From assembly GCF_051401765.1 (NCBI RefSeq), contig NW_027480450.1, positions 992,001-1,056,000 of the forward strand: a DNA stretch of 64,000 nucleotides, written 5' to 3'. Made by a program: the position numbers and the translations under genes. This document shows, piece after piece, positions 27,870 through 39,003 of the stretch; the stretch's first letter is position 1, and each line of letters opens with the position of its first letter. The notes under the pieces were generated by a model. The model saw nothing but the letters and a program-made list of their open reading frames with translations, was not told the DNA's origin and did not search any database. The DNA comes from Calliopsis andreniformis (taxonomy: Eukaryota > Arthropoda > Insecta > Hymenoptera > Andrenidae).

Positions 27870-29197
27870 ATCCTCAATCCCCAGTCCTCAATCTTCAATC
27901 CTCAATGCTCAATCCTCAATCTTCAATCCTCAGTCCCAAATACTCAGTCATCAATCCTCAATCCTCAATCCTCAATCCCCAATCCTCAATCCTCAATCTA
28001 CAATACTTAATACTCAATCTTCAATCCTCAATCATCAATCCTAAATCCTCAATCCTAAATCCTCATTCCTCAAACCTCAATCCTCAACCCTCAGTCCTCA
28101 TTCTCAATTCTCAATTCTCAATCCTCAATCCTCAATCCTCAATCTTCAATCCTCAATAATCAATCTCCAACCATAGATCCTCAATCCCCAATCCTCAATC
28201 CTCAATATTCAATCCTCAATCCTCAACCTACAATCCTCTATACTCAATCTTCAATCCTCAATCATAAATCCTCAATCCTCAATCCTCAAACCTCAATCCT
28301 CATTCCTCAAACATCAATCCTCAACCCACAGTCCTCATCCTCAATTCTCAATTCTCAATTCTCAATTCTCAGTCCTCAATCCTCAATTCTCAATACTCAA
28401 TAGAATATCCTGAATTCTCAGGATTCAATACTCAAACCTCAATCCGCTACCCTCAGCCCTCATCCTCCATCCTCAATATTCAATCCTCAATCCTCAATCT
28501 TCAATCCTCAATACTCAATCTTCATTCCTCAATCCTCTATCCTCAATCCTCAACCCTCAATCCTCAATCCTCAATCTTCAATCATCAATACACAATCATC
28601 TATCCTCAATCCTCAATTCTCAGTACTCAATCCTCAATCCTCAATAGAATATCCTCAATTCACAGTTTTGAATACTCAATACTCAATCTGCAATCTTCAA
28701 ATCACTATCCACAAACATCAATTCTCATCACTCAACCCTCAACACTCAGTCCTCAATGTTCAATCCTCAATCCTCAATTCTCAATCTTCAATCCTCAATA
28801 CTGAATCTTCAATCCTCAATCCCCAATCCTCAATCCTCAGTCCTCAATCCTCAATCTTCAATCCTCAGTCCCAAATCCTCAGTCTTCAATCCTCAATCCT
28901 CAATCCTCAATCCTCAATCCTCAATCCTCAATCTACAATACTTAATACTCAATCTTCAATCCTCAATCATCAATCCTAAATCCTCAATCCTAAATCCTCA
29001 TTCCTCAAACCTCAATCCTCAACCCTCAGTCCTCATTCTCAATTCTCAATTCTCAATCCTCAATCCTCAATCCTCAATCTTCAATCATCAATAATCAATC
29101 TCCAACCATAGATCCTCAATCCCCAATCCTCAATCCTCAATATTCAATCCTCAATCCTCAACCTACAATCCTCTATACTCAATCTTCAATCCTCAAT
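27870..29197. repeat. Imperfect 935-bp spaced duplicate pair
   Basis: Bases about 27870-28262 recur at about 28805-29197. The marker CTACAATACTTAATAC lies at 27998 and 28933, and both copies share the sequence through CCAACCATAGATCC to ACCTACAATCCTCTATAC. A third, partial copy of the same segment starts near 26229. After about 28262 and 29197 the copies diverge. Confidence 0.8.
28407..28424. other. Inverted repeat in L1e, 7-bp stem
   Basis: ATCCTGA, loop ATTC, TCAGGAT; same as at 26080. Confidence 0.83.
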
Positions 29198-30399
29198 CCT
29201 CAATCCTCAATCCCCAATCCTCAATCCTCAATCATCAATCCTCAACCTTCAATACTCAATCCTCAATCTTCAATCCTCAATCCCCAGTCCTCAATCTGCA
29301 ATCCTCTATCCTCAATCCTCAATCCTCAATCCTCAATCCTCAATCCTCAATCTACAATCCTCAATACCCAATCTTCAATCCTCAATCCTCAATCCTCAAT
29401 CCTCAATCCTCAATCCTCAATCATAAATCCTCAATCTTCAATCCTCGGTCCCAAATCCTCAGTCTTCAATCCTCAATCCTCAGTCCTCAATCTTCAATCC
29501 TCATGACTCAATCTTCAATCCTCAATCCTCAATACTCAACCCTCAATCCTCAATCCTAAATCATCAATCCTCAATCTTCAATACTCAATCCTCAATCCTC
29601 AATCCACAATCCTCAATACTCAACCATCAATGCTCAATTCCCGATAATCAACAGAATATTCTGCATTCTCAGGATTCAATACTCAAACCTCAATTCTCAA
29701 CCCTCAGCCCACATCCTCAATCCTCAATCCGCAATCCTCAATCCTCAAATTCAATCCTCAATACTCAATCTTCAATCCTCAATCCTCAATCCTCAATCCT
29801 CAATCCTCAATCCTCAATCCTCAATACTCAATCCTCAATCCTCAATCACCAATCCTCAATCCTCAATCCTCAGTCCTCAATTCTCAACCCTCAATCCTCA
29901 ATCCTCAGACCTCAAACATCGATACTGAACCCTCAGACCTCGACCTCAATCCACAACCTTCAATCCTCAATCCCCAATCCTCAATCGTCAGTCCTCAATC
30001 CTCAATCTTCAATCCTCATCCCTCAGTCCTCAATCCTCAACCTACAATCCTCACTACTCAATCTTCAATCCTCAATCCTCAATCCTCAATCCTCAATCCT
30101 CAATCCTCAGTCATGAACAATCAATCTTCAATACTCAATCCTCAATCCTCAATCCTCATTCCTCAAACCTCAATCCTCAACCCTCAGACCTCATCCTCAA
30201 TTCTCAATTCTCAATTCTCAATCCTCAATCCTCAATATTCAATCGTCAATAATCAGCCTCCAATCCTAGATCCTCAATCCCCAATCCTCAATCGTCAATA
30301 TTCAATCCTCAAACCTCAACCTACAATCCTCAATACACAATCCTCAACCCTCAGCCCTCATCCTCAATTCTCAATTCTCAATTCTCAATCCTCAACCCT

Positions 30400-30500
30400 C
30401 AATTCTCAATACTCTATAGAATATCCTGAATTCTCAGGATTCAATACTCAAACCTCAATCCTCAACCCTCAGCCCTCATCCTCCATCCTCAATCCTCAAT
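30400..30500. repeat. L1 landmark, subfamily e (representative, hairpin type)
   Basis: The core ATCCTGAATTCTCAGGAT is followed by TCAATACTCAAACCTCAATC and CTCAGCCCTCATCCTCCATC. Cores lie at 26072, 28399, 29650 (stem broken), 30415, 30959, 31622, 53173, 55722, 58760 and 61805. Related copies with TCATGG in place of TCAGG, and so without a perfect stem, lie at 26882, 32032 and 33333. Confidence 0.87.
30423..30440. other. Inverted repeat in L1e, 7-bp stem
   Basis: ATCCTGA, loop ATTC, TCAGGAT; the upstream core here is TATAGAAT. Confidence 0.83.
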
Positions 30501-30965
30501 CCTCAATCCTCAATCTTCAATCCTCAATACTCAATCTTCAATCCTCAATCCTCAGTCCTCAATCCTCCATCCTCAATCCTCAATCCTCAATCCTCAATCT
30601 TCAATCCTCAATACTCAATCTTCAATCCTCAATCCTCTATCCTCAATCCTCAATCCTCAATCCTCAGTCATGAATACTCAATCTTCAATACTCAATCCTC
30701 AATCCTCAATCCTCAACCCTCAATCCTCAATACTCAATCCTCATTCCTCAAACCTCAATCCTCAACCCTCAGTCCTCATCCTCAATTCTCAATCCTCAAT
30801 CCTCAATCCTCAATCCTCAATCCTCAATCCTCAATCATCAATCCTCAAACCTCAATCCTCAATCCTCAATCCTCATTCCTCAAACCTCAGTCCTCAACCC
30901 TCAGTCCTCATCCTCAATTCTCAATACTCAATCCTCAATCTTCAATTCTCAATACTCAATAGAAT

Positions 30966-30983
30966 ATCCTGAATTCTCAGGAT
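30966..30983. other. Inverted repeat in L1e, 7-bp stem
   Basis: ATCCTGA, loop ATTC, TCAGGAT; lies 543 bases after the previous copy. Confidence 0.83.
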
Positions 30984-31629
30984 TCAATACTCAAACCTCA
31001 ATCCTCAACCCTCAGCCCTCATCCTCCATCCTCAATCCTCAATCCTCAATGCTCAATCTTCAATCCTCAATACTCAATCTTCAATCCTCAATCCTCTATA
31101 CTCAATCCTCAATCCTCAATCCTCAGTCATGAATACTCAATCTTCAATACCCAATAGTCAATCCCCGGTCATCAAACCTCAATCCCGAATCCTCAATCCT
31201 GAATCCTCAATCTTCAGCCCTCAGTCCTCAACCATCAATTGTCAATCCTCAATCCTCAACAGACTATCCTGAATTCACTGTTTTCAACACTCAATCCCCA
31301 TTCTTCAATCTTCAAATCTCAATCCACAGACATCAACTCTCGTCACTCAACCCTCAACACTCAGTACTCAATCTTCAACCCTCAATCCTCAATCCTCAAT
31401 CCTCAATCTTCAATCCTCAATCCTCAATCCTCAGTCCTCAATCCTCAATCCTCAATCCTCAATCTTCAATCCTCAATACTCAATCTTCAATCCTCAATCC
31501 TCAATACTCAACCCCCAATCCTCAATCCTAAATCATCAATCCTCAATCTTCAATACTCAATCCTCAATCCTCAATCCACAATCCTCAATACTCAACCATC
31601 AATGCTCAATTCCCGATAATCAACAGAAT

Positions 31630-31647
31630 ATCCTGAATTCTCAGGAT
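31630..31647. other. Inverted repeat in L1e, 7-bp stem
   Basis: ATCCTGA, loop ATTC, TCAGGAT; preceded by AACAGAAT. The homologous landmark at 29650 has lost the stem (ATTCTGCATTCTCAGGAT). Confidence 0.83.
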
Positions 31648-31789
31648 TCAATACACAAACCTCAATTCTCAACCCTCAGCCCACATCCTCAATCCTCAAT
31701 CCGCAATCCTCAATCCTCAAATTCAATCCTCAATACTCAATCTTCAATCCTCAATCCTCAATCCTCAATCCTCAATCCTCAATCCTCAG

Positions 31790-33090
31790 TCATCAATCCT
31801 CAATCTTCAATACTCAATCGTCAATCCTCAAACCTCAATCCTCAACCGTCAGTCCTCGTCCTCAATCCTCCACCCTCAATCCTCAATCCTCAATCTTCAA
31901 TCATCAATACTCAATCATCAATCCTCAATCCTCAATTCTCAATCCTCAATCCTCAATCCTCAATATTCAACACACAACCCCCAACCATCAATCCTCAATA
32001 CTCAACCATCAATCCTAAATTCTCAATACTCAATAGAATATCCTGAATTCTCATGGTACAATACTCAATCCACAATATTCAATAATCAAATCTCAATCCT
32101 CAAACATCAATTCTCAACACTCAATCCTCAACGCTCAGTCCTCTCTCTTCAATCCTCCATTCTTAGTCCTCAATCATCAAGCGTCAATCCTCAATCCTCA
32201 ATCCTCAACCCTCAATCCTCAGTCATCAAACCTCAATCCCGAATCCTCAACCCTGAATCCTCAATCTTCAGCCCTCAGTCCTCAACAATCAATTGTCAAT
32301 CCACAATCCTCAATAGAATATCTTGAATTCACAGTTTTCAATACTCAATCCCCATTCTTCAATCTTCAAATCTCAATACACAAACATCAATTCTCATCAC
32401 GCAACCCTCAACACTCAGTCCTCAATCTTCAATCCTCAATCCTCCATCGCCAATCTTCAATGCTCAATACTCAATCTTCAATCCTCAACCCTCAATCCTC
32501 AATCCTCAATACTCAATCCTCAATCCTCAATCCTCAATGTTCAATCCGCAATACCCAATCCTCAATCTTCAATCCTCAATCCTCAATCCTCAATCCTCAG
32601 CCCTCAATCCTCAATCCTCACTCTTCAAACCTCAATCCTGAATCCTCAATGCTGAATCCTCAATCTTCAGCCCTCAGTCCTCAACAATCAGTTGTCAATC
32701 CTCAATCCTCAATAGAATATCATCAATTCACAGTTTTCAATACTCAATACTCAATCTGCAATCTTCAAATCTCTATCCACAAACATCAATTCTCATCACT
32801 CAGCCCTCAACACTCAGTCATCAATGTTCAATCCTCAATCCTCAATTCTCAATCTTCAATCCTCAATACTGAATCTTCAATCCTCGATCCCCAATCCTCA
32901 ATCCTCAATCCTCAATCCTCAATCTTCAATCCTCAGTCCCAATACCTCAATCTGCAATCCTCTATCCTCAATCCTCAATCCTCAATCCTCAATCCTCAAT
33001 CTACAATCCTCAATACCCAATCTTCAATCCTCAATCCTCAATCCTCAATCCTCAATCCTCAATCCTCAATCCTCAATCCTCAATCCTCAG
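31790..33090. repeat. 1,301-bp tandem duplication, copy 1
   Basis: Three L1 landmarks at 32032, 32312 and 32711 recur at 33333, 33613 and 34012, always at an offset of 1,301. The left limit is near 31790, where a CAATCTTCAATACTCAATCG string (31801) matches 33102. A few point differences exist, for example CCACAATCC against CCTCAATCC just before the second L1. Confidence 0.9.
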
Positions 33091-34375
33091 TCATCAATCC
33101 TCAATCTTCAATACTCAATCGTCAATCCTCAAATCTCAATCCTCAACCGTCAGTCCTCGTCCTCAATCCTCAACCCTCAATCCTCAATCCTCAATCTTCA
33201 ATCATCAATACTCAATCATCAATCCTCAATCCTCAATTCTCAATCCTCAATCCTCAATCCACAATATTCAACACACAACCCCCAACCATCAATCCTCAAT
33301 ACTCAACCATCAATCCTAAATTCTCAATACTCAATAGAATATCCTGAATTCTCATGGTACAATACTCAATCCACAATATTCAATAATCAAATCTCAATCC
33401 TCAAACATCAATTCTCAACACTCAATCCTCAACGCTCAGTCCTCTCTCTTCAATCCTCCATTCTTAGTCCTCAATCATCAAGCGTCAATCCTCAATCCTC
33501 AATCCTCAACCCTCAATCCTCAGTCATCAAACCTCAATCCCGAATCCTCAACCCTGAATCCTCAATCTTCAGCCCTCAGTCCTCAACAATCAATTGTCAA
33601 TCCTCAATCCTCAATAGAATATCTTGAATTCACAGTTTTCAATACTCAATCCCCATTCTTCAATCTTCAAATCTCAATACACAAACATCAATTCTCATAA
33701 CGCAACCCTCAACACTCAGTCCTCAATCTTCAATCCTCAATCCTCCATCGCCAATCTTCAAAGCTCAATACTCAATCTTCAATCCTCAACCCTCAATCCT
33801 CAATCCTCAATACTCAATCCTCAATCCTCAATCCTCAATGTTCAATCCGCAATACCCAATCCTCAATCTTCAATCCTCAATCCTCAATCCTCAATCCTCA
33901 GTCCTCAATCCTCAATCCTCACTCTTCAAACCTCAATCCTGAATCCTCAATGCTGAATCCTCAATCTTCAGCCCTCAGTCCTCAACAATCAGTTGTCAAT
34001 CCCCAATCCTCAATAGAATATCATCAATTCACAGTTTTCAATACTCAATACTCAATCTGCAATCTTCAAATCTCTATCCACAAACATCAATTCTCATCAC
34101 TCAGCCCTCAACACTCAGTCATCAATGTTCAATCCTCAATCCTCAATTCTCAATCTTCAATCCTCAATACTGAATCTTCAATCCTCGATCCCCAATCCTC
34201 AATCCTCAATCCTCAATCCTCAATCTTCAATCCTCAGTCCCAATACCTCAATCTGCAATCCTCTATCCTCAATCCTCAATCCTCAATCCTCAATCCTCAA
34301 TCTACAATCCTCAATACCCAATCTTCAATCCTCAATCCTCAATCCTCAATCCTCAATCCTCAATCCTCAATCATC
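33091..34375. repeat. 1,301-bp tandem duplication, copy 2
   Basis: This is the second copy of 31790-33090 at a constant offset of 1,301 (185 x 7 + 6). It carries three L1 landmarks (33333, 33613, 34012). The match ends near 34375, where sequence resembling the left-hand U family begins. Confidence 0.9.
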
Positions 34376-37300
34376 AATCCTCAATCCTCAATCCTCAAAC
34401 CTCTATCCTCATTCCTCAATCCTCAATCCTCAATCCTCAGTCCTCGTACTCAATCCTCAACACTCAATCCTCAACCCTCAATCTTCAATCATCAATACAC
34501 AACCTTCAATCCTCAATCCTCAATCCTCAATCCTCAGTCCTCAATCTACAATGGTCAGTCCTCAACCCTGAGTCCTCAATCCTCAATATTCAACACACAG
34601 ACCTCAACCATCAATCCTCAATACTCAACCATCAATCCCCAATTCTCAATTCTCAATCTTCAATCCTCAACCCTCAATCCTCAATCTTCAATCCTCAATC
34701 CTTAGCCCTCAATCTTCATTTCTCAATACTCAATCTCCAATCCTCAACCATCAGTCGTAAATCCTCAATCCTGAATACTCAATCATCAGTCCTCAAACCT
34801 CAATCCTCATCCCTCACCCCTCGTCCTCAACCCTCAACGCTCAATCCTCAATCCTCAAACTTCAATCATCAATACCCAATCTTCAACCCTCAATTGTCAA
34901 TCCTCAATCCTCAATCCTCAGTTTTCAATCTTCTATACAGAATCCTCAACCCTGAATCCTCAATCCTCAATATTCAACGCACGACCATCAACCATCAATC
35001 CTCAATACTCAACCATCAACCATCAATTCTCAATATTCAATAGAATATCCTGAATTCTCAGGATACAATACTCAATCCAAACTATTCAATCATCAAATCT
35101 CAATCCTCAAACATCATTCCTCAATCCTCAACCCTCTGTCCTCAATCTTCAGTACTCAATCCTCAATCCTCAATCCTCAATCCTCAATCCACAATCCCCA
35201 ATCATTGATCCTCAATCCCCAACCCTCAATCTTCAATCCTGAATCCTCAATCCTCAGTCCTCAATCCTCAATCCTCAACTGTCAGTCCTCGTCCTCAATC
35301 CTCAACACTCAATCCTCAATCCTCAATCCTCAATCCTCCATCCTCAATCCTCAATCCTCAATCCTCAATCCTAATTCCTCAATCTTCAATCCTCAATACT
35401 CAATCTTCAATCCTCAATCCTCAAACGTCAATCCTGAATCCTGAGTCCTCAAACCTCAACCCTCAACCCTCACACATCATCCTCAATCATCAATCCTCAA
35501 CTCTCAACACTCAATAATCAATCCTCAACCTTCAATCCTCAATACCCAATCTCCAATTCTAAATCCTCAATCCTCAATCCTCAATCCTCAATCCTCAATC
35601 TTCGATCCTCAATCCCCAATCCTCAATCTTCAACTATCAATCCTCAATCCTCAATCCTCAGTCCTCATACTCAATCCTCAGCCCTCAATCCTCAATCCTC
35701 AACCTTCAATCCTCAATACTCAATCTTCAATCCTCAATCCACAACCATCAATCCTCAATACTCAATCGTCAATCCTCAACACTCAAGCCTCAATCCCCAA
35801 TCTTCAATCATCAACACTCAATCTTCAATCCGCAATCCTCAATCCTCAATCCTCAATCCTCAGTCCTCGACCTTCAATACTCAATCCTCAATCCTGAATC
35901 CTCATTCCTCAATATTCAACACACAACCCTGAACCATCAATCTTCAATACCCAACCATCAATCCTCAATTCTCAATCCTCAGTCCTCAATCCTCAATCGT
36001 CAATCCTCAATTCTCAATCCTCAATATTCAATCCTCAATACCCAATCCTCAACCTTCAATCCTCAATCCTCAATCCTCAATCCTCAATCCTCAATTCTCC
36101 ACCCTCAGTCCTCAATCCTCAATCTCCAATACTCAATCCTCAATCCTCAATCCTGAATCGTCATTATTCATCCCACAACCCTCAACCATCAATCCTCAAT
36201 ACTCAATCATCATTCCTCAATTCTCAATACTCAATAGAATACCCTGTATTCTCTGTTTTCAATACTCAATCCACAATATTCAATCTTCAAATCTCAATCC
36301 TCAAACATCAATACTCAACACTCAATCCTCAACCCTCAGTCCTCAATATTCAATCCAAAATCCTCAATCCTCAATCCTCAAACGTCAATCCTCAGTCCTA
36401 AATCCTCAATCCTCAACCCTCAATCCTCAGTCCTCATACCTCAATCCTCAACGCTCAGTCCCCAATCCTCTATTCCCAATAATCAAACCTCAATCCTCAA
36501 TCTTCAATACTCAATCCGCAATCCTGAATCCTCAATCCTCAATATTCAACCCACTACCCTCAACCATCAATCCTCAATACTCAATCATCAACACTCAATC
36601 CTCAATACTCAATAGAATATCCTGAATTCTCAGGTTTGATACTCAATCCACAATACTCAATCATCAAATCTCAATCCTCAAACATCAATTCTCAACAATT
36701 CAATCATCAAGCCTCAGTCCTCAATTCTCAATCCTCAGCACTCAATCCTCAATCCTCAATACACTATCCTCAATCCTCAACCCTCAATCCTCAATATTCA
36801 TCCCAGAAGCCTCATCAGTCATTAATCAATACTCAATCGTCAATACACAATTCTCAATACTCAATAGAATATCCTGTACCCTCAGTTTTCGGTACTCTAT
36901 CCACGATATTCAATCATCAAATCTCAATCCTCAAACATCAATTCTCAAAACTCAATCCTGAACACTCAGTCCTCAATCTTCAATCCTCAATCTTCAATCC
37001 TCAATCCTCAAGCGTCAATCCTCAATCCTCAAACCTCAGTCCTCAATCCTCTATGCTCAATCCTCAATCCTCAATCCTCAAACCTCAATCCTGAACCCTG
37101 AGTCCTGAAACCTCAATCCTCAAACCTCAGTCCTCATCCTCCATCATCAATCCTCAATCCTCAACTCTGAACCTTCAGTCCTCAATTGCCAAACCTCAAT
37201 CCTCAAACGTCAATCCTCAGTCCTAAATACTCTATCCTCAATCCTTAATCCTCAGTGCTCAACACTCAATCCTCAAACCTCAGTCCTCAATCCTCAATCC

Positions 37301-37790
37301 TCAAACCTCAATCCTCAGTCCTCAAACCTCAATCCTCAACACTCAGTCCTCAATACTCAATCCTCAATCCTCAATCCTCAATCCTCAATCCTCAATCTTC
37401 AATCCTCAATCTTCAATCCTCAACACTCAATCCTCAATCCTCAACCTTCAATCCTCAATACCCAATCTCCAATTCTAAATCCTCAATCCCCAATCCTCAA
37501 TCCTCAATCCTCAATCTTCGATCCACAATCCCCAATCCTCAATATTCAATCATCAATCCTCAATCCTCAGTCCTCAGGCCTCATACTCAATCCTCAGTCC
37601 TCAATCCTCGATCCTCAATCTTCAATCCTCAATACTCAACCTTCAATCCTCAATCCACAATCATCAGTCCTCAATACTCACTCTTCAATCCTCAACCCTC
37701 AAGCCTCAATCCTCAATCTTCAATCCTCAATCCTCAATTCTCAATACTCAATCTTCAATCCTCAATACCCAATCCTCAATCTTCAATACT
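34376..37790. repeat. Mosaic satellite region
   Basis: A U landmark lies at about 34550-34840 and a hairpin-type L1 at 35039. Other L1 copies lie at 36233, 36611 (partly decayed stem) and 36863, and an S landmark at about 37051-37200. Bases about 35.3-36.4 kb match 41.55-42.6 kb: the offset is 6,227 at 35471 and 6,206 at the L1 at 36233, a difference of three heptamers. No gene is present. Confidence 0.82.
35046..35065. other. Perfect inverted repeat in L1b, 8-bp stem
   Basis: Same stem and ATTC loop as at 9827. Confidence 0.85.
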
Positions 37791-38405
37791 CAATCCTCAA
37801 TCCTCAATCCTCAATCCTCATTCTTCAATCCTCAATCCTCAATCCTCAATACACAAACCTCAATCCTCAACCTTCAATACCGAATACTCAATCTTCAATC
37901 CTGAATCCATAATCCTCAATCCTCAATCCTAATTCCTCAATCTTCAATCCTCAATACTCAATCATCAATCCGCAACCCTCAAACGTCAATCCTGAATCCT
38001 GAGTCTTCAAACGCCAATCCTCAACCCTCACTCGTCATCCTCAATCATCAATCCTCAATCCTTAACACCCAATACTCCATCCTCAATCCTCAATCCTCAA
38101 TCCTCAATCCTCAAACATCAATCCTCACTCCTCAATCCTCAACCCTCAATCCTCAGTCCTAAAACCTCAATCCTGAATCATCAATCCAGAATCCTCATTC
38201 TTCAATCCTCAATCCTCAATCCTGAATCCTCAATCTTCAGCCCTGAATCCTCAACAATCAATTGTCAATCCTCAATCCTCAATAGAATACCCTCAATTCT
38301 AAGTTTTCAGTACACAATCCTCAATCTTCAATCTTCAAATCTCAATCCACAAACATCAAGTCTCATGACTCAACCCGCAACACTCAGTCCCCAAACTTCA
38401 ATCCT
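37791..38405. repeat. 615-bp tandem duplication, copy 1
   Basis: Markers recur exactly 615 bases apart: a CGAATACTC variant at 37881 and 38496, L1c at 38281 and 38896, and the CATGACTCAACCCGCAAC variant at 38364 and 38979. Rare variants such as AATCCGCAACCC and CCTTAACACCC are shared. In the stretches compared the copies are identical until about 38390 and 39005, where CCCCAAAC and CCACAAAC differ. Confidence 0.94.
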
Positions 38406-39003
38406 CAATCCTCAATCCTCAATCCTCAATCCTCATTCTTCAATCCTCAATCCTCAATCCTCAATACACAAACCTCAATCCTCAACCTTCAATACCGAAT
38501 ACTCAATCTTCAATCCTGAATCCATAATCCTCAATCCTCAATCCTAATTCCTCAATCTTCAATCCTCAATACTCAATCATCAATCCGCAACCCTCAAACG
38601 TCAATCCTGAATCCTGAGTCTTCAAACGCCAATCCTCAACCCTCACTCGTCATCCTCAATCATCAATCCTCAATCCTTAACACCCAATACTCCATCCTCA
38701 ATCCTCAATCCTCAATCCTCAATCCTCAAACATCAATCCTCACTCCTCAATCCTCAACCCTCAATCCTCAGTCCTAAAACCTCAATCCTGAATCATCAAT
38801 CCAGAATCCTCATTCTTCAATCCTCAATCCTCAATCCTGAATCCTCAATCTTCAGCCCTGAATCCTCAACAATCAATTGTCAATCCTCAATCCTCAATAG
38901 AATACCCTCAATTCTAAGTTTTCAGTACACAATCCTCAATCTTCAATCTTCAAATCTCAATCCACAAACATCAAGTCTCATGACTCAACCCGCAACACTC
39001 AGT
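38406..39003. repeat. 615-bp tandem duplication, copy 2
   Basis: This is the second copy of the 615-base block, with the same L1c landmark (38896) and the same rare variants. The right edge continues into sequence matching the L1c follow-on at 43500 and 45710, so copy 2 keeps the normal downstream context and copy 1 is joined back onto its own start. Confidence 0.94.

Larger units (their letters stand above)
24961..31789. repeat. Central satellite region with L1d and L1e subfamilies
   Basis: S, T and U landmarks largely disappear after about 25.9 kb and the L1 landmark becomes more frequent. Copies lie at 26072, 26882, 27162, 27568, 28399, 28643, 29650, 30415, 30959, 31258 and 31622. Matches within the region include 27162 with 31258 (offset 4,096) and 29650 with 31622 (offset 1,972). 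CTACAATACTTAATAC-type variants occur near 26229, 27998 and 28933. There are no genes, only heptamer variants between landmarks. Confidence 0.85.

Noticed and set aside
37791..39003. Transposon with direct repeats (615-bp pair)
   Set aside because: Both copies consist of the same satellite and landmarks as their surroundings, with no terminal inverted repeats or coding sequence; this is a tandem duplication.
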